Assembly: GCA_005768755.1 (NCBI GenBank)
Contig: VAFL01000023.1
Span: 1-41,823 of the forward strand
Length of the DNA stretch: 41,823 nt
Direction of reading: 5' to 3'
From: Paracoccus denitrificans
Lineage (GTDB): Bacteria; Pseudomonadota; Alphaproteobacteria; Rhodobacterales; Rhodobacteraceae
The stretch's first letter is position 1. Each line of letters begins with the position of its first letter. Made by a program: the position numbers and the translations under genes. A model generated the notes under the pieces. The model was given only the letters and a program-made list of their open reading frames with translations. It was not told the origin of the DNA and made no database searches. This document shows, piece after piece, positions 15,115-23,266 of the stretch.

Positions 15115-16014
15115 ATGACAATCCCATATTCGAAAAGTTCATCCCGTGGGCCTGGAAGCCCGGATGTCGTTGGCTTCTACGACAAAGCTTCAGGAAGTTG
15201 CCAGTATATCTGCATCGACCCGGCAACGAAAAAATGCGCACTGATCGACGTGGTTCTCGACTTCAACTCGGCCCGCGCCCGCACCTCGACCGAGTCTGCC
15301 GACTGGGCGCTCGACTGGATTGAGCGCGAGGGTCTGACGCTCAAATGGATCCTCGACACGCACCCTCATGCCGACCACCTGATGGCCGCGGCGTATCTCA
15401 AGCAGAAAACCGGCGCGCCGAACGCCATAGGCGAGAAGGTTCGGGAAATCGCGGGGCTCTGGCGCGACTTCTACAACACGCCGGGCGCATTCGACCCGGA
15501 GGCCGATTTCGACCGGCTTCTTGCCGACGGCGACACGTTCCGCATCGGCGATCTTGACCTGCGCGTGATGCTCTCGCCAGGCCACACGCTGGGATCGATC
15601 ACTTATGTGGTCGGCGATGCTGTCTTCGCCCATGATACGTTCATGCAGCCCGACAGCGGCACCGCGCGCGCAGACTTCCCCGGCGGATCGGCGGCCATGC
15701 TCTACGACTCGCTGATGGCGATCCTGGCGCTGCCCGATGAGTTCCGGATCTTCATCGGACACGACTACGGCGCGGAAGGCCGCGACGACCCGGCGTGGGA
15801 AAGCACGGTGGCCGAGCAGAAAGCCTCGAACAAACATCTGGGCGGCGGCGTCGAAAAGGACGACTACGTCAAGGTGCGCGAGGAACGCGACGCGACGCTC
15901 AACCTGCCCGACAGGATGCTCCACGCGCTCCAAGTCAACCTTCGAGGCGGTCGACTACCGGAACCGGAGGCTGATGGAAACAGCTACTTCAAGATACCAG
16001 CGAACAGGTTCTGA
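15115..16014 (+). CDS. Persulfide-dioxygenase-like metallo-beta-lactamase-fold hydrolase, copy 2
   Basis: The ATG at 15115 follows AAAGGAAAGG. The 299-residue protein has THPHADH (82-88), H157 (SPGHT), D174 (FAHDTF) and H216 (GHDYG), so all metal ligands of the group are present. It is clearly related to the 10092 copy, but differs throughout, with an N-terminal extension before VVGFYDKASGSCQYIC and HPHADH in place of HVHADH, so this is not a recent duplication. The two copies may favour different persulfides (for example glutathione versus other thiols), which is inference. The gene is tightly linked to a rhodanese 2 bases downstream, a pairing also seen as natural fusions of dioxygenase and rhodanese. 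Confidence 0.85.
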   Translation: MTIPYSKSSSRGPGSPDVVGFYDKASGSCQYICIDPATKKCALIDVVLDFNSARARTSTESADWALDWIEREGLTLKWILDTHPHADHLMAAAYLKQKTGAPNAIGEKVREIAGLWRDFYNTPGAFDPEADFDRLLADGDTFRIGDLDLRVMLSPGHTLGSITYVVGDAVFAHDTFMQPDSGTARADFPGGSAAMLYDSLMAILALPDEFRIFIGHDYGAEGRDDPAWESTVAEQKASNKHLGGGVEKDDYVKVREERDATLNLPDRMLHALQVNLRGGRLPEPEADGNSYFKIPANRF

Positions 16015-16016
16015 TC

Positions 16017-16379
16017 ATGGCACAACTCGAAAACTGGACTCCCGAAAAGGTAAAGGTGGCGCTCGACGCGCAGGAGATCGTGTTGATCGATGTGCGCACC
16101 CCGCCCGAATACATAATGGAGCATATTGATGGGGCGCTGTTGATGCCCATGGCGTTCTTCCGTCCCGAGGCGCTGCCCACGCAGGACGGAAAGCGTATCG
16201 TTCTACACTGCGGTTCGGGCGCCCGGTCCGGCAAGATGGCCGAGATTGCCCTGAAAGCCGGACTGTCGCCACTCGCGCATATGGAGGGCGGCTTCGGCGC
16301 ATGGAAGCAGGCCGGTCTGCCCTACACCGGCACCGATATGGCCACGGGTGCGCCTAAGGCGATGAATGCGGACTCATGA
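16017..16379 (+). CDS. Single-domain rhodanese sulfurtransferase, 120 residues
   Basis: A single rhodanese domain with the active-site loop CGSGARS (C65), preceded by the typical VLIDVRTPPEY strand and the GGFGAWKQAGLP end motif. It transfers sulfane sulfur between thiols, thiosulfate and acceptors such as cyanide or glutathione. It begins 2 bases after the dioxygenase stop and overlaps the methyltransferase start by 4 bases (ATGA), so all three are translated as a unit. Confidence 0.9.
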   Translation: MAQLENWTPEKVKVALDAQEIVLIDVRTPPEYIMEHIDGALLMPMAFFRPEALPTQDGKRIVLHCGSGARSGKMAEIALKAGLSPLAHMEGGFGAWKQAGLPYTGTDMATGAPKAMNADS

Positions 16380-16830
16380 ACTGGGATGAACGCTTTGCCG
16401 GAGAGGAATACCTCTTCGGCACCGCACCTGCGCACTTCATAAAGAGACACGCGCACAGGCTTGCTCCCGGCTCCGAAGTCCTCGTCGTGGCGGACGGCGA
16501 GGGCCGCAATTCGGTCTGGTTGGCCGAAATGGGACATACAGTTACCGCGTGGGACAATTCGGCTGTCGCGATCGAGAAGGCACGCAGACTTGCGCGCACT
16601 CGCGATGTCGATGTGACCCTCTCGGTTCAGAACGCCGCCGAGTATCCGTGGCCCGAGGCGCGCTTTGACGCGGTGATAGGAATTTTTATCCAATTCGCGC
16701 CCCCGAAGCTGCGCGACGAGATGCTCGCCGGGATGATCCGAGCGACGCGACCTGGCGGTTTTGTAATGCTTCACGGCTACACCGTCGAGCAGTTGAAACA
16801 CGGCACGGGGGGCCCTCCCGTCGCGGAGAA
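16376..16830 (+). pseudogene. SAM-dependent methyltransferase (TehB/thiopurine-like), 3'-truncated by IS3 element
   Basis: The gene begins WDERFAGEEYLFGTAPAHFIK, typical of class I methyltransferases of the TehB type found beside sulfur genes. Motif I is degenerate (VLVVADGEGRNSVWLAEMGHTVTAWD). It is cut after LHGYTVEQLKHGTGGPPVAEN, where relatives continue for about 40-50 residues. The frame enters the IS3 element and ends at 16951. The missing 3' end is not found beyond the element. Possible role before truncation: methylation of thiols or sulfide/tellurite-type compounds; this is inference. Confidence 0.8.
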
Positions 16831-16868
16831 TGGACCTGCACCGGTTCTGTTCCGGTCACGTGCTCATG

Positions 16869-17761
16869 TTAGGCGGCCCTTTGTTCGAAGGCCACTGGTG
16901 ATTTCCAGCCGAGGGCTGAATGTTTCCGGCGCGGGTTGTAGAAGCCGTTGATGTATTCGAAGAGGGCGACTTCGACCTCGCGGCGGGTTTGCCAGTTGCG
17001 GCGCCAGACCAGTTCGGCCTTCAGCGACTTGAAGAAGCTTTCGACTGCGGAATTGTCGTAACAGTTGCCTTTCCCACTCATCGACACCTTGAACCCGTGC
17101 TTGCGCAGCAGCTTCTGATAGTCGTGAGCGCAGTATTGCGACCCGCGATCCGTGTGGTGAATACAGCCCGGCGGCGGCCTTCGGATCGCGATGGCCATGT
17201 TCAGCGCCCGCAAGGCAAGATCCTGCTTCATGCGGTTGCTGATGGCCCAGCCAACGACGCGCCTTGAGAAAAGGTCAATAATCACAGCCAGATAGACCCA
17301 CCCCTCGCGCGTCCAGACGTAAGTGATGTCGCCCGCCCACTTCTGGTTCGGCCCGCTCGCGGTAAAGTCCTGTTGCAGGAGATTCGGTGCGATGTTGAAG
17401 GCGTGATCGCTGTCAGTGGTGCGCTTGAACTTGCGGCTGCGGATGACCCGGATGCCATTCTGGCGCATAAGCCGCCCGACACGCCGCTGTCCGACACGAA
17501 TGCCCAGCTCGTTCAGCTCCTCGGTCATCCGTGGTCGACCGTAGCTGCCCAGGCTCAGGCGGTGCTGATCGCGGATATGGGCGAGGAGCACCATGTCGCG
17601 CCGCTGGCGATACGACGGGGGCCGGTGCTTCCAGGCATGAAGTCCGCGTTCTGACACCCCCATCAGGCGGCACAGATGGCTGCGGGTCAGCACACCACGA
17701 TACTCGGCAATATACTGAAACTTCACGGCTTTTGAGCCGCGAAGAACATCGCCGCCTTTTT
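16869..17761 (-). CDS. IS3-family transposase OrfB (DDE integrase domain)
   Basis: The protein has the HTH_21 segment (YRGVLTRSHLCRLMGVSERGLHAW, then GSYGRPRMTEELNELGIRVG), followed by the rve core: W-AGDITYVWT (first Asp), HHTDRGSQYC (second Asp) and NCYDNSAVESFFKSLKAEL (Glu). It ends NPRRKHSALGWKSPVAFEQRAA. It has no good start of its own and is expected to be made as an OrfAB fusion by -1 frameshift at the A-AAA-AAG heptamer at 17762-17756 on the minus strand. No internal stop is visible, so the element may be active. Confidence 0.9.
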
Positions 17762-17998
17762 TAGCACCTCCCTCTCCTCCCGGAGAATACGGTTCTCTTT
17801 GCGCAGTCGTTCGTTCTCGCGCAGAAGCTCGGCATCCTGCGCAGGCACCTTGGCTTCCTCCGAAACCGCCCGAACCCACTTGCCGAGCGTCGAAAGCCCG
17901 ATCCCCAAATCAGACGCAACCTGACGCCGTGTCAGGCCACTGGTGAGCGCGATGCGAACTGCATCACGCTTGAACTCATCGCTGTGTATTGCTGCCAT
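17723..17998 (-). CDS. IS3-family OrfA (HTH, leucine zipper), 91 residues
   Basis: An N-terminal HTH (FKRDAVRIALTSGLTRRQVASDLGIGLSTLGKWVRA) is followed by a leucine-zipper region (LLRENERLRKENRILREEREVLKKA). The canonical slippery heptamer A-AAA-AAG lies in frame near its end (codons for KK in VLKKAAMFF), upstream of its own stop, allowing fusion to OrfB. Confidence 0.9.
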   Translation of the reverse strand: MAAIHSDEFKRDAVRIALTSGLTRRQVASDLGIGLSTLGKWVRAVSEEAKVPAQDAELLRENERLRKENRILREEREVLKKAAMFFAAQKP

Positions 17999-18061
17999 AT
18001 CCGGTCTCCTTGATGGCGAGTATCGCTCTCAAAAGACCGGAACAGAACCGGTGCAGGTCCA

Positions 18062-18246
18062 TGCCCTTCATCAGGAAAGACAGACCGGAACCCGGCCCGG
18101 ACCCATCTGAGGGACCCCAAAGGCCCTCATCCGTCAGTCACAAAACCCGAAGAACACTTTCTCTTTTTCCGGCCCCTTTGGGCACACAACAAAACCGAAA
18201 AGCCCGGCCCTTCTGCCGAAGCCATTGATTTCATGCAGCAATTCCA
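18062..18246. other. Non-coding stretch between IS3 element and the Fic promoter region
   Basis: No supported gene, no continuation of the methyltransferase and no second IS end. AGACCGGAAC occurs both inside the IS end and again near 18080, possibly chance. Confidence 0.4.
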
Positions 18247-18346
18247 GATCGGCAGGCAAGATCGGCAACGCATATCGGCAAAACCTTGCTTGAAAGTACG
18301 AAATGTGTTTATTTTTCAATTACTTTGCAAACATGGAAGATCGGCA
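18247..18346 (+). repeat. Direct repeats GATCGGCA upstream of the Fic gene
   Basis: Copies are GATCGGCA at 18247-18254 and 18260-18267, TATCGGCA at 18273-18280 (all on a 13-base period), and a fourth GATCGGCA at 18339-18346 directly before the ATG at 18350. The last copy would overlap the ribosome binding region. The layout suggests a cooperative operator or an iteron-like site. Confidence 0.55.
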
Positions 18347-18349
18347 AAA

Positions 18350-19552
18350 ATGCTGGAAACACCCGCCAGGATCGAACCCTGCTTCTTCGAGGAGCATATT
18401 CCCACAGAACTGGCAGACCTTTCGGTCGACATCCAGAGGGAAGCCACCGGGCTGGGACAAGGGTTGCATCCTGACAGCGCAGCCGAACTTGCCGATCTCG
18501 TCCGTGTGATGAACTGCTACTACTCCAACCTGATCGAAGGACACAACACGCGCCCCCGCGACATCGAAAGGGCGCTGGCTGGTGCCGAGCTTGAGGAAGA
18601 AACCCGTCCCCTCGCCCTTGAGGCCCGGGCGCACGTCATCGTTCAACGGGCCATCGACGAGATGCATCGCAAGGGCACCCTGCCCCGCCCCACATCCGTC
18701 GAATTCCTGACTTGGGTCCATAAGAGCTTCTACGACGAGATGCCGGAAGAGTTTCGGGTCATCGAACATCCCGACGGCACACAAGAGACCATCGTTCCGG
18801 GACGCATGCGGCAGGATGATGATCGGGAAGTTGCGGTCGGGCGCCACCTACCTCCTTCATCGTCGCGCGTCGCGGCATTCATGGACCATTTCGACAAACG
18901 ATTTCAGATTGCGGCGCGGTCTTCGAGCGGACGGATCATCGCGATCGCCTCTGCGCATCACCGGCTCAACTACATCCACCCTTTCCCGGATGGTAACGGC
19001 CGTGTCAGCAGACTGATGTCTCATGCCATGGCCCTCACAGCGGGGATTGGTGGCCAAGGGCTCTGGTCCGTATCACGTGGGCTGGCCCGCGGGCTAACCG
19101 ATCGGGGCGAGTACAAACGGATGATGGATCTGGCCGACAGTCCACGCCGCGGAGACCGCGACGGACGGGGGAACCTGTCAGAAGCGGCACTGAAGACGTT
19201 TAGTGAATGGTTCCTAAAGGTGACGCTCGACCAGATCACCTTCTCAGCAAGATTGTTCGATCTCGGCGGACTTGACCAACGGTATCGCCGTCTTGTTGCA
19301 GATACCATCGATGACAAGCGAGCGCCGGAACTAATCTCGGCGGTTCTTCGGCATGGGGCACTGGAACGAGGCGATGCGCAGATTGTGCTCAAGACGTCCG
19401 AGCGTACTGCTCGCAACACGCTGAGTAAACTGACCGCCGCCGGATACATGACGTCCGCCTCGCCGAAGACGCCGGTTCGGTTGGCGTTTCCGTTGGATTA
19501 TCGAGAGCGGCTCTTTCCAAACCTCTTTGGAGACGGTGACCTCCCACAATAA
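18350..19552 (+). CDS. Fic-domain AMPylase-type protein with N-terminal inhibitory helix and C-terminal winged helix
   Basis: The start at 18350 gives a 400-residue protein that begins like relatives (MLETPARIEPCFFEEHIP). The inhibitory motif [ST]xxxE[GN] is present as SNLIEG (59-64, E63), marking a class II self-inhibited Fic protein. The catalytic motif HPFPDGNGR lies at 210-218, with H210 as general base. The C-terminus has a winged-helix region (SERTARNTLSKLTAAGYM). Fic enzymes transfer AMP or another nucleotide group to hydroxyl residues of target proteins. Self-inhibited forms often regulate rather than poison the cell. No separate antitoxin lies upstream, as expected when the inhibitory helix is in the same chain. 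Its place beside repC suggests a plasmid maintenance or host-interaction role. Confidence 0.88.
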   Translation: MLETPARIEPCFFEEHIPTELADLSVDIQREATGLGQGLHPDSAAELADLVRVMNCYYSNLIEGHNTRPRDIERALAGAELEEETRPLALEARAHVIVQRAIDEMHRKGTLPRPTSVEFLTWVHKSFYDEMPEEFRVIEHPDGTQETIVPGRMRQDDDREVAVGRHLPPSSSRVAAFMDHFDKRFQIAARSSSGRIIAIASAHHRLNYIHPFPDGNGRVSRLMSHAMALTAGIGGQGLWSVSRGLARGLTDRGEYKRMMDLADSPRRGDRDGRGNLSEAALKTFSEWFLKVTLDQITFSARLFDLGGLDQRYRRLVADTIDDKRAPELISAVLRHGALERGDAQIVLKTSERTARNTLSKLTAAGYMTSASPKTPVRLAFPLDYRERLFPNLFGDGDLPQ

Positions 19553-19576
19553 CTTTAGGCATTTAGGGTGTAATGC

Positions 19577-19607
19577 CTGGCCGCCGATTTCTTCCATGGG
19601 CGGCCAG
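19577..19607 (+). terminator. Probable terminator after the Fic gene
   Basis: A 9-bp perfect stem CTGGCCGCC/GGCGGCCAG with a 13-base loop is followed by ATTTTC, 24 bases past the Fic stop. The T-run is short, so termination may be partial. Confidence 0.5.
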
Positions 19608-19637
19608 ATTTTCATCAAGGCTTGCTCGTGTGTCACT

Positions 19638-19655
19638 TGTCCACCGCGGTGGACA
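19638..19655. promoter_or_regulatory. Palindrome copy 1, candidate parS centromere
   Basis: TGTCCACCGCGGTGGACA is a perfect 18-bp palindrome in the non-coding stretch downstream of repC. The inner 16 bases recur at 19748-19763. A 16-bp palindrome with central GC is the general form of parS sites bound by RepB in repABC plasmids, although the flanking GTC/GAC differs from the commonly cited GTT/AAC. Confidence 0.6.
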
Positions 19656-19747
19656 TCTGCTGGTCTGAGATAAACTGAAGAACCACCACGCGCCGCTACG
19701 TGCGTTTGGACAGTTTTGGTTGCCACAAGCGCCGCTTCTCGTTCGAA

Positions 19748-19763
19748 GTCCACCGCGGTGGAC
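19748..19763. promoter_or_regulatory. Palindrome copy 2, candidate parS centromere
   Basis: GTCCACCGCGGTGGAC, identical to the core of the 19638 palindrome, lies 110 bases from it and one base before the end of repC. Two identical copies in a short non-coding stretch next to a partition operon are unlikely by chance. Confidence 0.6.
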
Positions 19764-19764
19764 A

Positions 19765-20820
19765 TTAGACAGTTCGCTCATTGTTTTCGGACAGTCGCTT
19801 GATCAAAGCTAATGGATCAAATTGGTTTTGCCTTTGACCCAGGGTGATACTGTGAAAATACGCTCCAAAATCCCTGATGCGTTTTCCAAGCTGTAGCATG
19901 ATGAAGATCGTGCATGACGCTTTCTGAGCTCCTACAGCATTCTTGGCTTTCTCGAAAGTCTCTGGGTGAATGCCCATCATGGGTGCAAGTGTTCGAGCAT
20001 GGTTTTCAATGTCCAACCAGTTTCTAAGTCTCTCTGTGGAGAACGATGTCGCCTGATCGCAGACTGAGGTCAGCAAGTCTGGTTTCAGGGCCTCAAGGCC
20101 GATGTTGCTATCTAAATCTTTTTTTTCTTCTTCAGACTTAGATTGATGCCGGACAGTTTGTCCGTCATTGGCGGGCAATTCCATAGTTTCAGGCGGGTCA
20201 TCCGGGGTAGACAAACTCTGGCATTCTGCATCTGTACTGGCGAGCAGAGCGTGGTATTCGGGGAGGCTCAGCTTCCTGCGTAGAGCTTTCCGTGCGTGGT
20301 TGATGAATGCGTTGCTAGGATCGTGCTCTTCCAAACGGGCGAGCTTTGTAAGGATCTGTTTGCGGACAAATATCCGATCTCGCCGGTTATTCTCCATCTC
20401 TTGCGCGATGGCTATAAGCTCGCTCGCACGTTGGAGCAGGGGGGTGAGAGACAATCCATAACTGATGCACTCCCCGCCGGATGAGCGAACGCGGTAGCGC
20501 TTTCGGTTCGAGCTGTCATTGCGCTTGATGAATCCGAGTTCAACGAAGCGGTTGATGTGCCTCCGGAGTGTCCGTTCGTCGATTCCGCCAACGCGCTGGC
20601 AAAGTGAACTGTTAGACGCAAAAACCGTTTCGCCATGGCCAGGTTTCAGAAAACTGAGCATTGCTTGAAGTGTCTGTATGTGGCCAGGACGTAGACCAAA
20701 CACGCTGCGTGCATCTCTCAGGGCTCTGAAGATGGTCCAGACGTCGGTTTCAGATGGGGGAAATGAGCCGCGGGTTGCATCAGCACCTGCGGCTTCGATC
20801 GAGAGTTTTGTAAATGCCAT
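19765..20820 (-). CDS. repC: Plasmid replication initiator RepC
   Basis: The start at 20820 gives a 351-residue protein beginning AFTKLSIEAAGADATRGSFPPSETDVW. The N-terminal half contains the winged-helix DNA-binding domain (ERTLRRHINRFVELGFIKRNDSSNRKRY). The charged middle is followed by a C-terminal helical domain (ARTLAPMMGIHPETFEKAKNAVGA). RepC initiates replication of repABC plasmids, and the origin lies within the repC gene in studied cases. An AT-rich stretch here at about 20109-20149 is the obvious origin candidate. Another in-frame ATG 24 codons upstream is less likely because that segment is basic and unlike relatives. The expression level is probably set by a counter-transcript from the repB-repC gap. 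Confidence 0.9.
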   Translation of the reverse strand: MAFTKLSIEAAGADATRGSFPPSETDVWTIFRALRDARSVFGLRPGHIQTLQAMLSFLKPGHGETVFASNSSLCQRVGGIDERTLRRHINRFVELGFIKRNDSSNRKRYRVRSSGGECISYGLSLTPLLQRASELIAIAQEMENNRRDRIFVRKQILTKLARLEEHDPSNAFINHARKALRRKLSLPEYHALLASTDAECQSLSTPDDPPETMELPANDGQTVRHQSKSEEEKKDLDSNIGLEALKPDLLTSVCDQATSFSTERLRNWLDIENHARTLAPMMGIHPETFEKAKNAVGAQKASCTIFIMLQLGKRIRDFGAYFHSITLGQRQNQFDPLALIKRLSENNERTV

Positions 20821-20921
20821 GGCTTGTTCACGACGACCGTTCGGCCCACAACTTCCCCGTCTCTTTCCTCGAATTTTCGCGGAAAAAGGCAAAAAATATC
20901 AGTCCACCGAATCGGTGACTC

Positions 20922-20950
20922 TTGACCGGTATGCTGGAGGTTGCTACATC
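20922..20950 (+). promoter_or_regulatory. Predicted promoter of the repABC counter-transcribed RNA
   Basis: TTGACC (20922-20927), a 17-base spacer and TACATC (20945-20950) form a near-consensus sigma-70 promoter pointing right, opposite to repABC, within the 238-base repB-repC gap. In repABC plasmids a small antisense RNA from this gap controls repC. I could not define its 3' end. Confidence 0.45.
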
Positions 20951-21058
20951 AAAGATGCTAATCAGATGATGAGGGCTCTCCAGGGGAAACTTTGGGGGGC
21001 TCTTTTCTTTCGGGTCTTCGCTTTTCTCCTCTGCTCGTGTTGCTCTGTGTGGCCTGGG

Positions 21059-22027
21059 TTAGGACCCAGAGCCTCTCTCATTCCGCCACTGTACGAAGAG
21101 TTGCAAAAGCGTAGCTTCCGCGTGCTCTTCGAGCCATTGGCCGAATTCTGGATTGTCCTTCTTGGTGACCTTGAGCGCGATCGCCTTCTCATCGATTGTC
21201 AGCGTGCCCAATGAACTGCCGTTCTCATCATTGATGACCGAAGTCAGCCCACGATTGGGCGGCTTCTTGTCGCTACGTGCTTTGCTCGAGCAAGCCGAAT
21301 AGACCGCTTGGAACTTTTCGGAACTAGGAGTGTCGTCGGGCAGGGCGGCGAGCGCCTCTTTGGCGATGTCCACCAAATCTACCTTCACCGACAAGGCAGC
21401 TAGATCACCCCACTGCCGTCGTCCGATCCCATGTGCTGGCCCGATGAGTTGAACAAGACCGTCTGGCAGTTGTTCTATGACGACCCTGTGGTTGGATACG
21501 CCTTGCCGGGTCAGACCTAGAGCATCTTGAATGACACCGGGTTTGTACCCGGATTCTTGCATCTCTTTGATAAAAAGAGACTTTTCTATAAAAGACGGAT
21601 CAAGCCTGAGGTTGTTCTCCTGGCCTTGAGCGATCAGAGATGCGTCATCGTCCAAGGTTCGAACAATTGCCTTGACCGTTCCACCGACCTTACGGATCGC
21701 CGCAAGCCTGCGGCGGCCGTAGATGATGCGGTATCTGTCCGGTTGGGCAGATGGACGGACCATGATGGGCACTTGTTGGCCATGCTTGCGAATGCTCTCG
21801 GCCAACTCATCGATACTGGAATCTTCCAGCACCAACCGATCGCGCAGCCCATCCATGTCAATCTGATCGGGTTCGATATCGCGAATCGAGTTTGCTGTGA
21901 TCTCGCGCAAAGAGTCGCGCAATCCTCCAACAGATCCCGGCAGCTTTGCCGCTTTTGGCGGGGTAGGGGAGGGGGCTCCGCTCTCCGTCTCATTCCTTGG
22001 AGGCTGGTTGAAGATGTTTCGGGCCAT
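21059..22027 (-). CDS. repB: Plasmid partition protein RepB (ParB family)
   Basis: The 322-residue protein starts MARNIFNQPP. Its ATG shares one base with the repA stop (TGATG), so it is translated by coupling. The ParB N-terminal domain is clear: SIDELAESIRKHGQQVPIMVRP, then RYRIIYGRRRLAAIRKVGGTVKAIV and GQENNLRLDPSFIEKSLF. A central HTH (VIQDALGLTRQGVSNHRVVIEQLP) would bind parS. RepB binds the centromere and cooperates with RepA in plasmid segregation. Confidence 0.92.
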   Translation of the reverse strand: MARNIFNQPPRNETESGAPSPTPPKAAKLPGSVGGLRDSLREITANSIRDIEPDQIDMDGLRDRLVLEDSSIDELAESIRKHGQQVPIMVRPSAQPDRYRIIYGRRRLAAIRKVGGTVKAIVRTLDDDASLIAQGQENNLRLDPSFIEKSLFIKEMQESGYKPGVIQDALGLTRQGVSNHRVVIEQLPDGLVQLIGPAHGIGRRQWGDLAALSVKVDLVDIAKEALAALPDDTPSSEKFQAVYSACSSKARSDKKPPNRGLTSVINDENGSSLGTLTIDEKAIALKVTKKDNPEFGQWLEEHAEATLLQLFVQWRNERGSGS

Positions 22028-23226
22028 CAGCGACGCCCCCATGCCATTTGGATCGTCTGCTCTAGCTCATCGCCAACGCCATTCACGCTGGTCAGGGCGC
22101 GATCAATTGTCTTTCTGATGAATTGGCTTGGATCGACTTCGTAGACGGTCTGCTGGGTCATCCCCGCGTCGGAGATCGCCGTAGACTTCAGCATTGGCTC
22201 TGTCATGACCTGACCTGCCAGAATTGATCGCAGGTAGCCTGCCATTTGGGTCTGCGGACCGTCCGACGGTTCATATCTGGTAATCAGGAACTTGACAAAA
22301 TCCCATGTGACACGCCGACCGATGGCTTCCTCCACGGCCTTGACCGTTTCTGAAGCAAGCTTCAGGAATTGGCTCATAGATGCGATGTCAAGCATGCCAG
22401 GTACCACGGTAACCAAAAGCCCCGTCGAGGCTGCCAGCGCAGTCAGGGTTAGAAACCCAAGCTGAGGCGGGCAGTCGATCAGGACGATGTCGTAGTTTGC
22501 CTCAACCTCTTCAAGCGCCAAGGCGAGGCGCTCTGCAAAGATGGGCTGTACGCGACGGGCGAGAGCGTTTGCGGTCTCGGTTTCGTACTCCGAGAGCATC
22601 AAACCGGCGGGCACCATGTCGAGCTTATGGAAGTAGGTCTTTTGGATGACGTTCGAGAGAGGAACTTGGTCCTCATATCTCAAAGCATCATAGATTGTGC
22701 CGCCATCGGCGAACTCAAGCTCGGGCCGAAAGCCGAAAAACGTGGTCAAACTTGCTTGCGGATCGAGGTCTAGGACCAGCACGCGGTAACCGCGCAAGGC
22801 ATACCTTTGCGCAAGATGAATCGTTGCAGTAGTCTTTGATGAGCCGCCTTTGAAGTTGACGACGGATATCACCTGGAGACGATCGCCATCACGTCGACCT
22901 GGGCGGTAGCTTTCTGCGTTCTTTCCAGTGCGTCCAAGAACATCGCGCAACTCATCAATCTCTTGGGCTGTGTAGAACCGGTGTCCGCGGTTGTCTGTAT
23001 GCACTTCCGGGAAGCTGCCGTCCTTGTGCCGGTTGCGCAGGTTAGATGTGCTTACGCGCAGGAGGCCGGCGACTTCGGTGGAACTGAAGCGACGTAGGGA
23101 CTTTCGTTCTTCGGGTTCGAAAGCGATCTTCATCTGGCGATCCAAAGACTCAGCCAGATTGTCGGCAAATGCTCCGATATCGGAAGAGCCTATGCCTTGC
23201 GTGTATCCAATGTTACGATCATCCAT
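22027..23226 (-). CDS. repA: Plasmid partition ATPase RepA (ParA family)
   Basis: The 399-residue protein has an N-terminal HTH region (RRFSSTEVAGLLRVSTSNLRNRHKDG, residues ~45-70) for autorepression, then the deviant Walker A KGGSSKT (126-132), the DLDPQASLTT motif and the DIVLIDCPPQLGFLT Walker B region. It is first in repA-repB-repC on the minus strand. RepA powers plasmid segregation and with RepB represses the operon. Candidate operator sequences lie upstream at 23267-23313 and 23374-23393. Confidence 0.93.
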   Translation of the reverse strand: MDDRNIGYTQGIGSSDIGAFADNLAESLDRQMKIAFEPEERKSLRRFSSTEVAGLLRVSTSNLRNRHKDGSFPEVHTDNRGHRFYTAQEIDELRDVLGRTGKNAESYRPGRRDGDRLQVISVVNFKGGSSKTTATIHLAQRYALRGYRVLVLDLDPQASLTTFFGFRPELEFADGGTIYDALRYEDQVPLSNVIQKTYFHKLDMVPAGLMLSEYETETANALARRVQPIFAERLALALEEVEANYDIVLIDCPPQLGFLTLTALAASTGLLVTVVPGMLDIASMSQFLKLASETVKAVEEAIGRRVTWDFVKFLITRYEPSDGPQTQMAGYLRSILAGQVMTEPMLKSTAISDAGMTQQTVYEVDPSQFIRKTIDRALTSVNGVGDELEQTIQMAWGRR

Positions 23227-23266
23227 GTCCTGCCGCCCACTCTCGGCCTCTGTTGAGGCTCTTAGT

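Larger units (their letters stand above)
16831..18061. mobile_element. IS3-family insertion sequence, 1231 bp, perfect 27-bp inverted repeats, no target duplication
   Basis: The ends, read inward, are identical for 27 bases (beginning TGGACCTGCACCGGTTCTGT at 16831 and mirrored ending at 18061). It encodes orfA and orfB on the minus strand. Flanks differ (GAA on the left, TGC on the right), so the usual 3-bp duplication is missing, and the truncated methyltransferase does not resume. This points to recombination between IS copies or a deletion after insertion. Confidence 0.9.

Noticed and set aside
18247..18280. CRISPR array
   Set aside because: Repeats are only 8 bases with 5-base spacers and there are no cas genes.
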